Shown: positions 17,193-24,887 of the stretch, piece after piece
Layout: each line of letters opens with the position of its first letter
Numbering within the stretch: the first letter of the stretch is position 1
From: CBDANW01 sp965197825
Lineage (GTDB): Bacteria; Acidobacteriota; Vicinamibacteria; Marinacidobacterales; DATDRI01
Assembly: GCA_965197825.1 (NCBI GenBank)
Contig: CBDANW010000003.1
Span: forward strand, 3,087,857 to 3,151,856
Direction of reading: 5' to 3'
Length of the DNA: 64,000 bases
Position numbers and translations under genes: made by a program
The notes under the pieces: generated by a model
The model's database searches: none
What the model was told of the DNA's origin: nothing
Seen by the model: only the letters and a program-made list of their open reading frames with translations

Positions 17193-17481
17193 TGCTTTCG
17201 TACCTCCCGTCACCACCCTCGTAAGTCTTGGCGCCGGCGTAGGAACCCCCGCCGAAGGCGCCCGGCCGCGGACAGCGTTGCTGCTGGAGGGGTTCGCGGC
17301 CGTCTCCGGCAAGGGATCATACACCTAACCCAGCTCCCGAAAAATAGCTATTTGTCCGGTAACAGCGCCCAAAGAACAAACTGCGTAACCCTCTGCTCTC
17401 GGGACAATGTGAGATGAATGATTACAATTCAAGACAAATGCGCTAGGATAGAGCGTTTATGTTGGGAATTATTAATTTACG

Positions 17482-17510
17482 TTGACATTACCCTAGCATC
17501 CGTATTATAA
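17482..17510 (+). promoter_or_regulatory. Inward promoter overlapping the left transposon end
   Basis: TTGACA (17482-17487, the last bases of the terminal inverted repeat) and TTATAA (17505-17510), 17 bases apart. It would transcribe the passenger lipoprotein gene. The right inverted repeat supplies the same TTGACA for the transposase. Confidence 0.6.
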
Positions 17511-17517
17511 CCCACCT

Positions 17518-17621
17518 GCCTAACGAATCGCGGCGTAGTCCGACATCGGGCTGCCCGCTAAATATAAGACTCCTTAGGAGAAATAGGCGGGGACTTGCGG
17601 TAAGTCCGCGATTCGTTAGGC
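17518..17621. other. 104-bp inverted-repeat element resembling an integron attC site
   Basis: GCCTAACGAATCGCGG (17518-17533) and CCGCGATTCGTTAGGC (17606-17621) are perfect 16-base complements around a 72-base spacer. The tips GCCTAAC and GTTAGGC match the attC consensus boxes RYYYAAC and GTTRRRY, and 104 bp is within the attC size range. Against it: no obvious extrahelical bases and no integrase in the window. A second hairpin, CCCGATGACC / GGTCATCGGG, follows at 17628-17653, so an RNA leader is the alternative reading. Confidence 0.45.
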
Positions 17622-17677
17622 GACCGGCCCGATGACCAATCGAGGTCATCGGGTCCTTCGATGAGAAGGAGTCGCTG

Positions 17678-18175
17678 ATGAAAAGTAGTTTGGCCGTTCT
17701 GATATTCCTGGCGTTCGCTGCTTGCGGAGACGATTCGTCACCAACCCGTCCGTCAAGTCCCGCACCACCACCACCACAAGCAAGAGTTGAAATTGAGAGG
17801 GTAGTTGCAGAAGTCAGCATCTACTCGATCTTCCCACCAAGGCTGATAGTGACATACGACCTTCGTATCAGGGAAACGGCCGGCGTTGCCGTAACCTTCC
17901 AGAATGCTCAACTGGAGATATTTAACCCAGCTGGGCGGCGTATTATCAACAAGAGGGTCAACGTGAACGAAGACATTTCAGCAAACGGACAGGAAAGAGT
18001 TGACTTGACATGGATCATCGGCGTCGGAGGGCAGGACCCAGACGACATCGATTCGGTTCGAACAACCTACCGATTTGTCGATGAAAACGGGTATCACAAG
18101 AAATTACAACTCACCGGAGGAGAGACAGAGGTTTCAGGCTTGAGAGTTCTTTGGTCTCAGATTTCCACCGAATAA
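17678..18175 (+). CDS. Putative lipoprotein carried by the IS1595-family transposon
   Basis: 165 residues, ATG 17678 with AAGGAG nine bases upstream. The N-terminus is a lipoprotein signal, MKSSLAVLIFLAFAACGDD, with a probable lipidated Cys at residue 16, then a Pro-rich tether (PSSPAPPPP). The rest alternates short beta-strand-like segments (VEIERVVAEVSIYS, LIVTYDLRIRETAG, AQLEIFNPAGRRI) suggesting a single beta-sandwich domain. I recognise no family. Its base composition and codon use (more A/T at third positions) differ from the surrounding genes, in line with arrival on the transposon. Confidence 0.72.
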   Translation: MKSSLAVLIFLAFAACGDDSSPTRPSSPAPPPPQARVEIERVVAEVSIYSIFPPRLIVTYDLRIRETAGVAVTFQNAQLEIFNPAGRRIINKRVNVNEDISANGQERVDLTWIIGVGGQDPDDIDSVRTTYRFVDENGYHKKLQLTGGETEVSGLRVLWSQISTE

Positions 18176-18526
18176 TTGTTTTTCAGCTGGGGGTGGCTTT
18201 CTTATAGAAAGTCACCTCCGGGTTCTAGATTGTCCTAGAGAGTTTGGCAGGCGGGTATAATAATAGAACGTGTTGAAGTTGGGCTGGCGGAGAGGGGGTG
18301 CAGAATGACAGAAAGCGCAGGTTTCGGCTTGTTTTCAAGCAAAGAAATTGACGCTCTAACATGACTTGGGGAAGCTGATTAGAGTTCAGCTTCCCCAAGT
18401 CAGACTAAAGAAGAGAAACTAAATTCGAGTCAGCCCTCTTCAACGCTACCGAGCTGAATGTATAACACAAATTTGCACCGATAAGTCAAGTCGAGTTCGC
18501 GAAGGAGAATTTTTACTGGAAAAGCG
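18176..18526. other. Noncoding stretch with strong hairpins inside the transposon
   Basis: A hairpin after the lipoprotein gene (GGTGGCTTTC / GAAAGTCACC, 18191-18219) may end that transcript. A TATAAT is at 18256-18261. A 19-codon frame (18305-18364, MTESAGFGLF...) has a purine-rich site upstream but no support. A 16-bp perfect stem, GACTTGGGGAAGCTGA at 18363-18378 with its complement at 18386-18401, follows directly. This could be a small RNA unit; nothing else is recognisable. Confidence 0.45.
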
Positions 18527-18661
18527 ATGTTAGATCCGAAACGTGATTTGGCTGGAGCGACGCCAGAAACCTTGGCGCGCGCAGTGAGCGAAGCGGCAAA
18601 GAAGCTTGAGTCGAGCTTCAAACGAATGATTGAAACGCTCACCACACTCTATCAAGGTTAG
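18527..18661 (+). CDS. Small protein of unknown function, transposon passenger (44 aa)
   Basis: ATG 18527, preceded at a distance by GAAGGAG. The sequence is mostly helical and charged, with LAGATPETLARAVSEAAKKL in the first half. The motif (G/N)ATPE(T/D)LARA recurs in the next small gene, which starts three bases after this stop, so the two form a bicistronic unit of related or cooperating proteins. No known domain is recognised. The organisation is superficially like small two-gene stabilisation modules on mobile elements, but no toxin or antitoxin fold can be named. Confidence 0.6.
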   Translation: MLDPKRDLAGATPETLARAVSEAAKKLESSFKRMIETLTTLYQG

Positions 18662-18664
18662 GCT

Positions 18665-18853
18665 ATGAGCAAGCGACCGGATTACGGAAATGCGACACCG
18701 GAGGATTTGGCCCGCGCCCTCATGCGACCTAGGAACGCGCGCCGGAAGAAAGACCGTTCGAAGCGATTAGGTCGCGGTACATCAGCGAAGCGACCCGAAA
18801 GACAGCGCCAAAAAGAACTAGCCCGGGGCACCGAGCCGGTTGCCCCAGACTAG
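18665..18853 (+). CDS. Small basic protein of unknown function, transposon passenger (62 aa)
   Basis: ATG 18665 lies three bases after the previous stop. The first 24 residues contain NATPEDLARALMRPRN, paralleling the upstream small protein; the remainder is very rich in Arg and Lys (RKKDRSKRLGRGTSAKRPERQRQ) and probably disordered, able to bind nucleic acid. It is complete, with stop at 18851-18853. Such a basic tail near a transposase gene could indicate a DNA- or RNA-binding accessory role, which is inference only. Confidence 0.62.
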   Translation: MSKRPDYGNATPEDLARALMRPRNARRKKDRSKRLGRGTSAKRPERQRQKELARGTEPVAPD

Positions 18854-19120
18854 CCGGAAGGCTAAAATCCTTCCATGGACCAGAGGCACCTTCCGTCAAG
18901 CTCTAGCCCATGGTTTCATTGAAGCGATCTCATCAAGAAGTGGATGCTTCGGCATGTAATCACCCCCTTCGGCCAGATGTAAGTCTGGGCTTGTGGGGGA
19001 ATGGCCTTGAAGGTGAAACGCGAGCAAGTTAGAATGCGTGCACGCGTCGCGCCCCTGCTTGGTCCTTCGAGTTGGGTTAGCAGGTAGTCAAAGCCGGGAA
19101 ACCACTTCCCGGCTTTTTCT
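18854..19120 (+). ncRNA. Noncoding segment ending in a strong intrinsic terminator (candidate RNA or 3' UTR)
   Basis: No credible gene between the small basic protein and the transposase end. The segment ends with AAAGCCGGGAA (19090-19100), five-base loop, TTCCCGGCTTT (19106-19116) and a run of T, a textbook terminator for plus-strand transcription. Upstream, CACCCCCTTCGGCC (from about 18968) and GTGGGGGAATGGCC (from about 18998) can pair imperfectly. It may be only a long 3' UTR of the passenger operon. Confidence 0.45.
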
Positions 19121-19167
19121 ATTTCGCCTTAGATTGTATGAGTTTCAGCCCGCTCAGATCAAGCAGA

Positions 19168-20151
19168 CTACGACCGTGCGCCCGAGCTGAGGCCGTTGTC
19201 CGCAACCAGATCCCGATACATCAGACGCTTCCCAACCAGACTAGCGGCAACCACGATCATCTGAGCCAGAGTGTCCTCGTTCCTGACGTTGTGCTTGCCG
19301 GCGAACTCATCGACGTAGCGTTGTAGGTGTTTGGGTGAGAATTTGTGGAACACTCCCTTGTGCGCTCTCTTCAAAGTTGCCCAGAAGCTTTCAATCCCGT
19401 TCGTATGAGCCATGCCGTTGACGTATTCCTTCACAGAGTGTCGGACCGTCTCGTGATTCGGTAGCCCATCGTATCCGGCGTGGTCGTCGGTGTACACCTT
19501 TGCGCCAGCCTTGACGTTATCCGAGACGAAGCCATGGAGCGTTGGCTGGCCGGTGTCCTTGATGACCGCGGCGGTGACGCGGTTGGTCTCGCGGTCCTTC
19601 GCACCCACGACAGCCGTCTTGCCGACGGGTCCACGGCCCTTGATTGTCTGCACACGCTTGTGCGCGTGCATATTGCGAGCCTTGCCGCCGACAAACGTCT
19701 CATCTACTTCGACGGGGCCGCCGAAGGAGTTGCCGCCAGGAACCTTCCAGGCTTCCCTAATGCGATGAAGCATGAACCAGGCCGTGGGCTGGGAGACGCC
19801 GATGTCGCGGTGCAGCTTCATGCTAGAGACGGATTTCAAGCTCGTGATTTCAAGGTAAATGGCGATTGCCCACTTTCGCAGCGGCACTCTGGAGCTTTCA
19901 AGCAAGGTGCCCGTGCGGACGCTGAAGTAGGAGCGGCAGTCCGAGCACCAGTAGGGCATATAGGCGTGAGAAGCCTTGCTGGTTCTGAGGCTTCCGCAGT
20001 GGCCGCAGCGCCGTTCGCCGTTCCAGAACATTTCCTCGAACCACTGACGGGCGGCGTCTTCGGTCGGAAACAGTTCCATGAGCCCAACGAGCGTGATACC
20101 TTCGCGGTGGGACTTCCCTGGGGCCTCGTATGTTTTCTTTGTCTTCATCAT
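19168..20151 (-). CDS. IS1595-family transposase (ISXO2-like DDE domain)
   Basis: 327 residues from ATG 20151 (the frame is open to a GTG at 20166, but that codon overlaps the -10 box). An N-terminal zinc ribbon is visible (CGHCGS and CSDC), followed by the ISXO2-like catalytic domain: VDETFVGGKARN with the first Asp, the VYTDDHAGYDGL segment with the second, and HTNGIESFWATLKR with the Asn/Glu. The promoter is TTGACA 20181-20186 in the terminal repeat and TATCCT 20158-20163 with 17-base spacing; the ATG lies exactly six bases after the -10 box, so the mRNA may be leaderless. Intact, so probably active. Confidence 0.92.
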   Translation of the reverse strand: MMKTKKTYEAPGKSHREGITLVGLMELFPTEDAARQWFEEMFWNGERRCGHCGSLRTSKASHAYMPYWCSDCRSYFSVRTGTLLESSRVPLRKWAIAIYLEITSLKSVSSMKLHRDIGVSQPTAWFMLHRIREAWKVPGGNSFGGPVEVDETFVGGKARNMHAHKRVQTIKGRGPVGKTAVVGAKDRETNRVTAAVIKDTGQPTLHGFVSDNVKAGAKVYTDDHAGYDGLPNHETVRHSVKEYVNGMAHTNGIESFWATLKRAHKGVFHKFSPKHLQRYVDEFAGKHNVRNEDTLAQMIVVAASLVGKRLMYRDLVADNGLSSGARS

Positions 20152-20305
20152 GACCACAGGATACACAATTCCTACGGGCTTGTCAACGTAAATTAATAAT
20201 TCCCTTTATGTTGTGGTCTCGAGCGCCGTTCAAAGGGGCGTCTGGCGGTAACTCCTCGCCGTGCCCCACTGGAGCGGGTTGGAACGTCGCGATTCGGAGA
20301 AGAAG

Positions 20306-21814
20306 CTACGCAGCGGAGTTGTCGCGTAGGGCGTCGGGGAGTAACACGGTTCCTGGCTGGTTGATGGCGGCGTAGGCCGCTTCGAGCATGTAGGCCCTGG
20401 GGTCGACGTTCTGAAGCTTCGCGGTCTCGCACAGGGTGTAGAACAGCGCTGCGACGTCGGTTCCGCGTTTCGTTCGACTGCCGTAGTGATTTTTGCGACC
20501 GACGACAGGTTCCCTCAGGGCGCGCTCGGCGTGATTGTTGTCAAGCCAGACGAGAGGGTTCTCGGCGAACAGCGTGAGTGTCTCCCATCTCTCCAGCATG
20601 TAGCGGACCGCCTTGCCGAAGTCGCTTCGCGGCAATCCTCTTTGGCTCTCGCCCCATTGCCGAATCGCTTTCAAGATCCGCTGCGAACGTTGCTTGCGTA
20701 AACGAAGTCTCGGTTTCTGAGCTTTTTCATCGCCGGGAAACGGACCCGGGACCTCGCGTTCGACTTCGTACAGCTCTCCGATCAAACGAAGCACTTCGGA
20801 GCAAGCTTGCGGGTAGTGCTCGCTGGCTTCGTCGAACTTTCTTTTCACGTGCGCCCAGCAGTGGGCGAGACGAAACTGTGGACCGGCACGAGCCGCGTAG
20901 CCGTCTGGACCGGCACGAGCTAGCACCTCGTACACCGCGTAGCCGTCCACAACCGCGATGCCGGAGTAGGTCCCCAGCACCTTTTGGCCATCTTCCGTCG
21001 ATTTCGTCGGCAGCATTCGGTAGTACGCGATGTCCGGACTCGAAACGCCCCACACCGTGCCCGCCGACTTCTTCATCGAGCCCATCAGAGGCCACCGCGT
21101 TTCGTCGGCGTGGATGACGGGTGACTCCAAAACCTTCTCTCCCAGAGCGTCGTACACCGGATTCAGATGACGTGCCAGTACGTTCAGCTGGTCCCACAGC
21201 GTCTGGCTGTCGATATCTAGCCCTTCGCGGCGCATCATCCGAACCTGGCGCTCGAGAGGCATATGGTCCAGGTACTTGCTGATGGCCACTTCGGTCGCGA
21301 ACTCCACCGAGTAGCGGCCTCCGGGCTGAAGCTTCGTCGCCGCCGGTGCGGTGACGACGTTCGCGTTACATCGGCAGCGGTACTTTTTCCGCAAATGCCG
21401 TTCGATGACGAAGCTCCGCTTCACCACCGTCACCACTTCCGATTCCTCGTATTGACCCGCCATCTCGCCGTCGCACACCGAGCACTTTTTCTCTGTCTCG
21501 GCGAGTTCGATTACTTTGTCGACCACGGGAAGATGAGGCTGTTCGCGCGGGCCGTGCCCTTTCTTCTTGTTCTTTTTAGCCTTCGTTTTCTTCCGGGTCC
21601 GCTTTTCGTCGATGCGGAAAATGCTCTCTCGCTTTTCCTGTAGTTGCTTGAGAACCGACAGTTCAAGTTGCTCCGTTTCCGGCACACCATGGAGTCTCGC
21701 CAGTTCCACTCGCAGACGAACGTTTTCATTGACGAGGCGCTGGTTCTCGTTATCAACGAGGAGAGCTATCTGGCGGAGTGTTTCGAGGTCGTGTTCGTTT
21801 TTTATGCGAACCAC
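20306..21814 (-). CDS. tnpC: IS66-family transposase TnpC
   Basis: 502 residues. N-terminal coiled coil (NENQRLVNENVRLRVELARL), a Lys-rich linker, a zinc-binding motif (CSVCDGEM), then the DDE domain: VIHADETRWPLMG (first Asp), AVVDGYAVYEV (second Asp) and NHAERALREPVVGRKN (Glu), followed by the conserved C-terminal IS66 segment. Length and order are normal. It follows tnpB by 14 bases in the element operon and appears intact. A slight internal repetition, DGYA(V/A)..ARAGPDGYAARAGP near residue 290, looks like a small tandem duplication within the protein. Confidence 0.93.
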   Translation of the reverse strand: MVRIKNEHDLETLRQIALLVDNENQRLVNENVRLRVELARLHGVPETEQLELSVLKQLQEKRESIFRIDEKRTRKKTKAKKNKKKGHGPREQPHLPVVDKVIELAETEKKCSVCDGEMAGQYEESEVVTVVKRSFVIERHLRKKYRCRCNANVVTAPAATKLQPGGRYSVEFATEVAISKYLDHMPLERQVRMMRREGLDIDSQTLWDQLNVLARHLNPVYDALGEKVLESPVIHADETRWPLMGSMKKSAGTVWGVSSPDIAYYRMLPTKSTEDGQKVLGTYSGIAVVDGYAVYEVLARAGPDGYAARAGPQFRLAHCWAHVKRKFDEASEHYPQACSEVLRLIGELYEVEREVPGPFPGDEKAQKPRLRLRKQRSQRILKAIRQWGESQRGLPRSDFGKAVRYMLERWETLTLFAENPLVWLDNNHAERALREPVVGRKNHYGSRTKRGTDVAALFYTLCETAKLQNVDPRAYMLEAAYAAINQPGTVLLPDALRDNSAA

Positions 21815-21828
21815 GGAATACGATTAGA

Positions 21829-22209
21829 TCATAGAGACGATCTCACGGCAAGTGAAAAATGCTTCATTTCAGGAGGTGACAAAGATATTTTTCCGACCAA
21901 CCGGCTCCCCTCCAGAAACAACGACAACTCTGTCGTCGTCAGTCGCACTGGCTCGCCGTCACCGCTGGACCACAGGCATGCGGACTTTCCCTTTTCGAGA
22001 CGTTTCGCGTAGACGCACAGTCCGGTCCCGTCCCAGTGCAGAACTTTCGCGCGGATTCGGTTGCGGCTGACGAACAAGTACAGCTCACCGCTCAGCGGGT
22101 CACGACCAAGCTCGTTCATCACCAGCGCCGACAGACCGTCAAAGCCCTTGCGGAGATCCGCCGGCGCCGCGTACGCCCACGCCGACACCCGACGGCTATT
22201 CCACTTCAT
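21829..22209 (-). CDS. tnpB: IS66-family accessory protein TnpB
   Basis: 126 residues with the family landmarks PADLRKGFDGLSALV and LYLFVSRNRIRAKVLHWDGTGLCVYAKRLE. TnpB is required together with TnpA and TnpC for efficient IS66 transposition; its exact activity is not settled. The start ATG overlaps the end of tnpA by four bases (22206-22209), so the two are translationally coupled. No lesions. Confidence 0.92.
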   Translation of the reverse strand: MKWNSRRVSAWAYAAPADLRKGFDGLSALVMNELGRDPLSGELYLFVSRNRIRAKVLHWDGTGLCVYAKRLEKGKSACLWSSGDGEPVRLTTTELSLFLEGSRLVGKISLSPPEMKHFSLAVRSSL

Positions 22210-22550
22210 CCCAGCTGCTCAACAAGCCGCAGCAGCCGCTGTTCCGACAGACCCTCGATTCGATACCCTCGCGGGGTTACCAGCGTAATCTCCGTGCGTT
22301 TTTCCGATTCCATGACTTCGACACGCCGAACGATACCCCTCATAGCCTCCTCTCGATTCCATCGAGATAGACTCCAGCCACTCACCCCGAGCCCCCTCGC
22401 GACACCCTCAAGGCTCGCGCCCTGATCCTTCATCTGATTCAGATACAGCACCGCTTCGCGACGTTGTTCCCGCGAGTAACGCCGCCCTCGACCTGTGCGG
22501 CCACGATTTTCTTCACGTGCTCGCCTACGAAATGCTGTCCTCGCTTCCAT
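22206..22550 (-). CDS. tnpA: IS66-family accessory protein TnpA (helix-turn-helix)
   Basis: 114 residues. A basic N-terminus leads into a helix-turn-helix of the type found in IS66 Orf1 and IS3 OrfA (RRYSREQRREAVLYLNQMKD, GVARGLGVSGWSLSRW), likely recognising the element ends. The C-terminal part, VTPRGYRIEGLSEQRLLRLVEQLG, is typical for the IS66 group. First gene of the element operon, 79 bases inside the right end. Confidence 0.87.
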   Translation of the reverse strand: MEARTAFRRRAREENRGRTGRGRRYSREQRREAVLYLNQMKDQGASLEGVARGLGVSGWSLSRWNREEAMRGIVRRVEVMESEKRTEITLVTPRGYRIEGLSEQRLLRLVEQLG

Positions 22551-22705
22551 CGCTTCGCACTCCTTTCAAGACTGCTCACGATGGAACATTCCGACACGCT
22601 TGTCACGACGGGCCACGGCGAGGAGTTACCAACGAGCCACCCGGGATGGAAGTGCACCGGCGTCGGAGGGGCACCCGCGGTCAAAATCCCTATCCTTTTA
22701 TTTCG

Positions 22706-23916
22706 ATGAAAGCTTGTCGCCGGGGCCTGGTCGCTACCCTCTTCGCCACGTCCGGCGTGCTCGCCCAGACGACACCCGACGATTCGGTTCAGGTCATCAC
22801 CGCGGCCCGCATGTTGGACGTAGTTGGCGGCCGCATGATTGCCAATCCGGTTGTGACGGTTCGGAGCCAACGGATTCTCTCGGTAGCCTCCCGGGAGTCG
22901 ACTACCATCCCAGCAACCGCCAAGCGACTGGACATGGGCGATGCGACACTGCTCCCAGGTCTCATTGACGCCCACGGCACCTTTCAGTTGCGGGTAGCCC
23001 TGTCGCCAATGCTCGTGCCACTCTCGAGGCCGGCTTCACGACGGTGCAGGATCTTGGCGCCTTGGGCTATGCCAACCTCCAGCTGCGCGATTCGGTTGCG
23101 GCGGGACAAAGTGTCGGACCGAGGATCATCAGCGCAGGACTCTGGCAAGGGATCGCGGGAGGGGTCTGCGAGTTCAACGGGAATGGAGCCCAGTCTACGT
23201 CGTCCCTCTTGGAACGGGAGCGAATCGACGCGGAGCGCGGGGCCGATGTCATCAAAATCTGCCTTACGGGTTGGCCAGCTGATGGCTATGCTGACCCCGA
23301 CAGTGTCGAACTCGAACCGGCCGACGTGGCGGCGCTGATCGCGCGAGGGCGCGAGTTGCACCGTCCCGTCGTGGCGTATGCGATCGGCCGGGCTGGTGCC
23401 GCTCTGGCGGTGCAAGCCGGAGTAAGCGGACTCGCGCATGCCGCGTTCATCGACGACGACACCATTCGACTCATGCGCCGCGATAACATCTGGCTGGCAT
23501 CAACGCTCGCCTCGCTGCAGGGAAGAACGGACACGAGCGTCTTCAACGCGCTCTGGGCACGCATGCAGGCGGCGCGCCGCAACGGCGTCGACATCATTCT
23601 GGGCACGGATGCCGGCGTGATCCCTCATGGCTCGAACGCGCAGGAGTTTGCGCATCTGGTGCGCCTTGGCATGACACCGCTCGATGCGATTCGGGCCGGA
23701 ACTAGTCAGGCGGCAGAGGCGCTGGGTCTCGATGATCGCGGCAGCATCATGCCCGGCAAACTTGCCGATCTCGTAGCCGTGCCGGGCGATCCACGGGTGG
23801 TGATGGTGATGAAGGACGGGGTCGTAGTTCGTCTCGACCCAGAGTTGAAGAATTCTGCTCTACTGGAAACGATGACCACACGCACGGGAGAGTCTTCTGC
23901 TTTCTCCCAGCGATAA
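22706..23916 (+). pseudogene. Exported amidohydrolase-family protein, frameshifted with an internal deletion
   Basis: ATG 22706 starts a signal peptide (MKACRRGLVATLFATSGVLA) and the N-terminal small beta domain up to LLPGLIDAHG, where the metal-binding HxH motif should be. The frame then degenerates (TFQLR...), and the family sequence resumes in the next frame as NARATLEAGFTTVQDLG from about 23012 and runs normally to 23916, including DVIKICLTGW (metal-region Lys), AHAAFIDDD and LGTDAGVIPHG. About 20 residues, with part of the first metal-binding motif, appear missing together with the frame change. Such enzymes are imidazolonepropionase/prolidase-like metal hydrolases; this copy should be inactive. 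It stands next to the IS66 element, and other gene fragments follow. Confidence 0.8.
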
Positions 23917-23962
23917 CGCACGCGTAGGTACTACGCCATAATCGGGATCTTGGGAAGACTCG

Positions 23963-24154
23963 ATGAAAGTGGGCGTGAATCTGATCAATTTCGGGCCGGG
24001 AGTGAGTCCTGAATCACTCGCCAATTGGGCACGTCTCACGGAGGAGCTAGGCTTTCATTTCGTGGCTGTTTCCGATCACGTGGCAGTCACTCCGGATGTT
24101 GCCGAGCAGTATCCCGCTCCGTTCTACGATCCCTTCACTACGTTCCCAGAGTGA
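23963..24154 (+). pseudogene. N-terminal fragment of a luciferase-like (F420-dependent type) oxidoreductase
   Basis: 63 codons only. MKVGVNLINFGPGVSPESLANWARLTEELGF, then FVAVSDHVAVTPD, is the typical first strand-helix-strand of the LLM barrel; the stop comes at FTTFPE, where full proteins (about 280-340 residues) continue with the LA(A/F) LA segment. The rest of the gene is gone. No frame downstream continues the homology. Confidence 0.8.
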
Positions 24155-24194
24155 CACGGTTGTAACTTCCCCGTCGTAGCGCTAAATTCTCTCG

Positions 24195-24290
24195 ATGTCA
24201 CTCGCCGCCGGAACACGCCTCGGGCCGTATGAGTTCGGCTCCCTCATCGGCAAGGGGGGCATGGGCGAGGTTTATCTCTGGCGCGATTGA
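24195..24290 (+). pseudogene. N-terminal stub of a Ser/Thr protein kinase, cut by a repeat
   Basis: 31 codons. The start LAAGTRLGPYEFGSLIGKGG MGEVY is the nucleotide-binding glycine loop of PknB-type kinases (GKGGMGEV). It ends at TGA just before where the catalytic Lys would be, and the following bases are a copy of the 42-bp repeat family, so the repeat replaced the remainder of the gene. Confidence 0.8.
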
Positions 24291-24315
24291 TAGCAAGATC
24301 ACGTGTATTGACGCC
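24277..24315. repeat. Distant copy of the 42-bp repeat (R7)
   Basis: TTGATAGCAAGATCACGTGT followed by ATTGACGCC closely matches the R2 core and end at 4934-4961. The first bases of the unit (GCGTC) are missing or altered at the junction with the kinase stub. It is more than 17 kb from the other copies. Confidence 0.75.
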
Positions 24316-24377
24316 AGAGGGACTACCGCCGGGAGGGAGACCCCGGTTGAACCCGAGCGGCGAGTCGTCGAGGTGCT

Positions 24378-24842
24378 ATGAACTCATTGCTGACGAAAGA
24401 CTTCGCCTTGTTGATACTGCGACTGGCTGGGCTGGGACTGGCCTTGGCCCACGGCTGGGGCAAAGTCGATCAGCTTGTTTGGGGTGATCCCACGAGGCGA
24501 CTCGAGGGCATCGCTCGGTTGGGATTTCCCATGCCAGGCTTTTTCGCCTGGTGCTTGGCGCTCACCGAGTTTGGGTGTGGGCTCTTGGTTGCCTCGGGGC
24601 TCTTCACACGGATCGCCGCTTCGTTCGCGGCGTTCGCCATGTTCGTCGCGAGTTTCTTGCAGCACCGGTTTCACTTGCAGCTTCTGATTGCGATCGGCCT
24701 ACTCGAAGTGCCCGAGGAGACGGTCAGTAGCTGGGGGAATCCCGAGAGGGCACTTCTTTTTCTGTTGATCATGCTGGCCTTGATCTTGATGGGTGGTGGA
24801 CGGCTCTCACTCGATCACCTCCGAGCGACGCGGCGCCGCTGA
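24378..24842 (+). CDS. DoxX-family membrane protein
   Basis: 154 residues with four membrane helices (about 8-25, 52-72, 78-95, 112-138). The start MNSLLTKDFALLILRLAGLGLALAHGWGKV and the motif GFFAWCLALTEFGCGLLVASGL are characteristic of DoxX/DoxD-like proteins. The family includes subunits of thiosulfate:quinone oxidoreductases and redox-stress membrane complexes, but most members have no assigned role. Transcribed toward cimA, with only 45 bases between their ends. First intact gene after the remnant zone. Confidence 0.85.
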   Translation: MNSLLTKDFALLILRLAGLGLALAHGWGKVDQLVWGDPTRRLEGIARLGFPMPGFFAWCLALTEFGCGLLVASGLFTRIAASFAAFAMFVASFLQHRFHLQLLIAIGLLEVPEETVSSWGNPERALLFLLIMLALILMGGGRLSLDHLRATRRR

Positions 24843-24887
24843 GACAACACGCTCCCCTTGTCGGAGCGACCCGTCAGGGCGTTCTGG

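Larger units (their letters stand above)
17464..20204. mobile_element. IS1595-family transposon with passenger genes
   Basis: 2,741 bp. The two ends are perfectly inverted over 24 bases beginning GGGAATTATTAATTTACGTT (left end 17464, right end 20204 on the minus strand), and the 8-bp sequence TTTATGTT flanks both sides (17456-17463 and 20205-20212), the target duplication size of this family. The right part holds the ISXO2-like transposase; the left 1.7 kb carries an inverted-repeat element, a lipoprotein gene, two small genes and two noncoding stretches. The perfect ends and target duplication imply recent insertion. Confidence 0.9.
20248..22629. mobile_element. IS66-family insertion sequence
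   Basis: 2,382 bp with inverted ends GTAACTCCTCGCCGTG (left 20248, right complement ending 22629), 16 of 16 matching and similar for four more bases. It carries the full tnpA-tnpB-tnpC gene set of the family on the minus strand. The flanks (GTCTGGCG on the left, CAACGAGC on the right) do not match, so no 8-bp target duplication is seen; one flank was probably lost by an adjacent deletion. It lies 35 bp beyond the IS1595-family element duplication. Confidence 0.87.

Noticed and set aside
18305..18364. 19-codon leader peptide in the transposon noncoding stretch
   Set aside because: No homologue or codon pattern supports it; it merely precedes a hairpin. Mentioned only as a possibility.
20240..22637. 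8-bp target duplication for the IS66 element
   Set aside because: Flanks GTCTGGCG and CAACGAGC differ; no matching octamer within a few bases.
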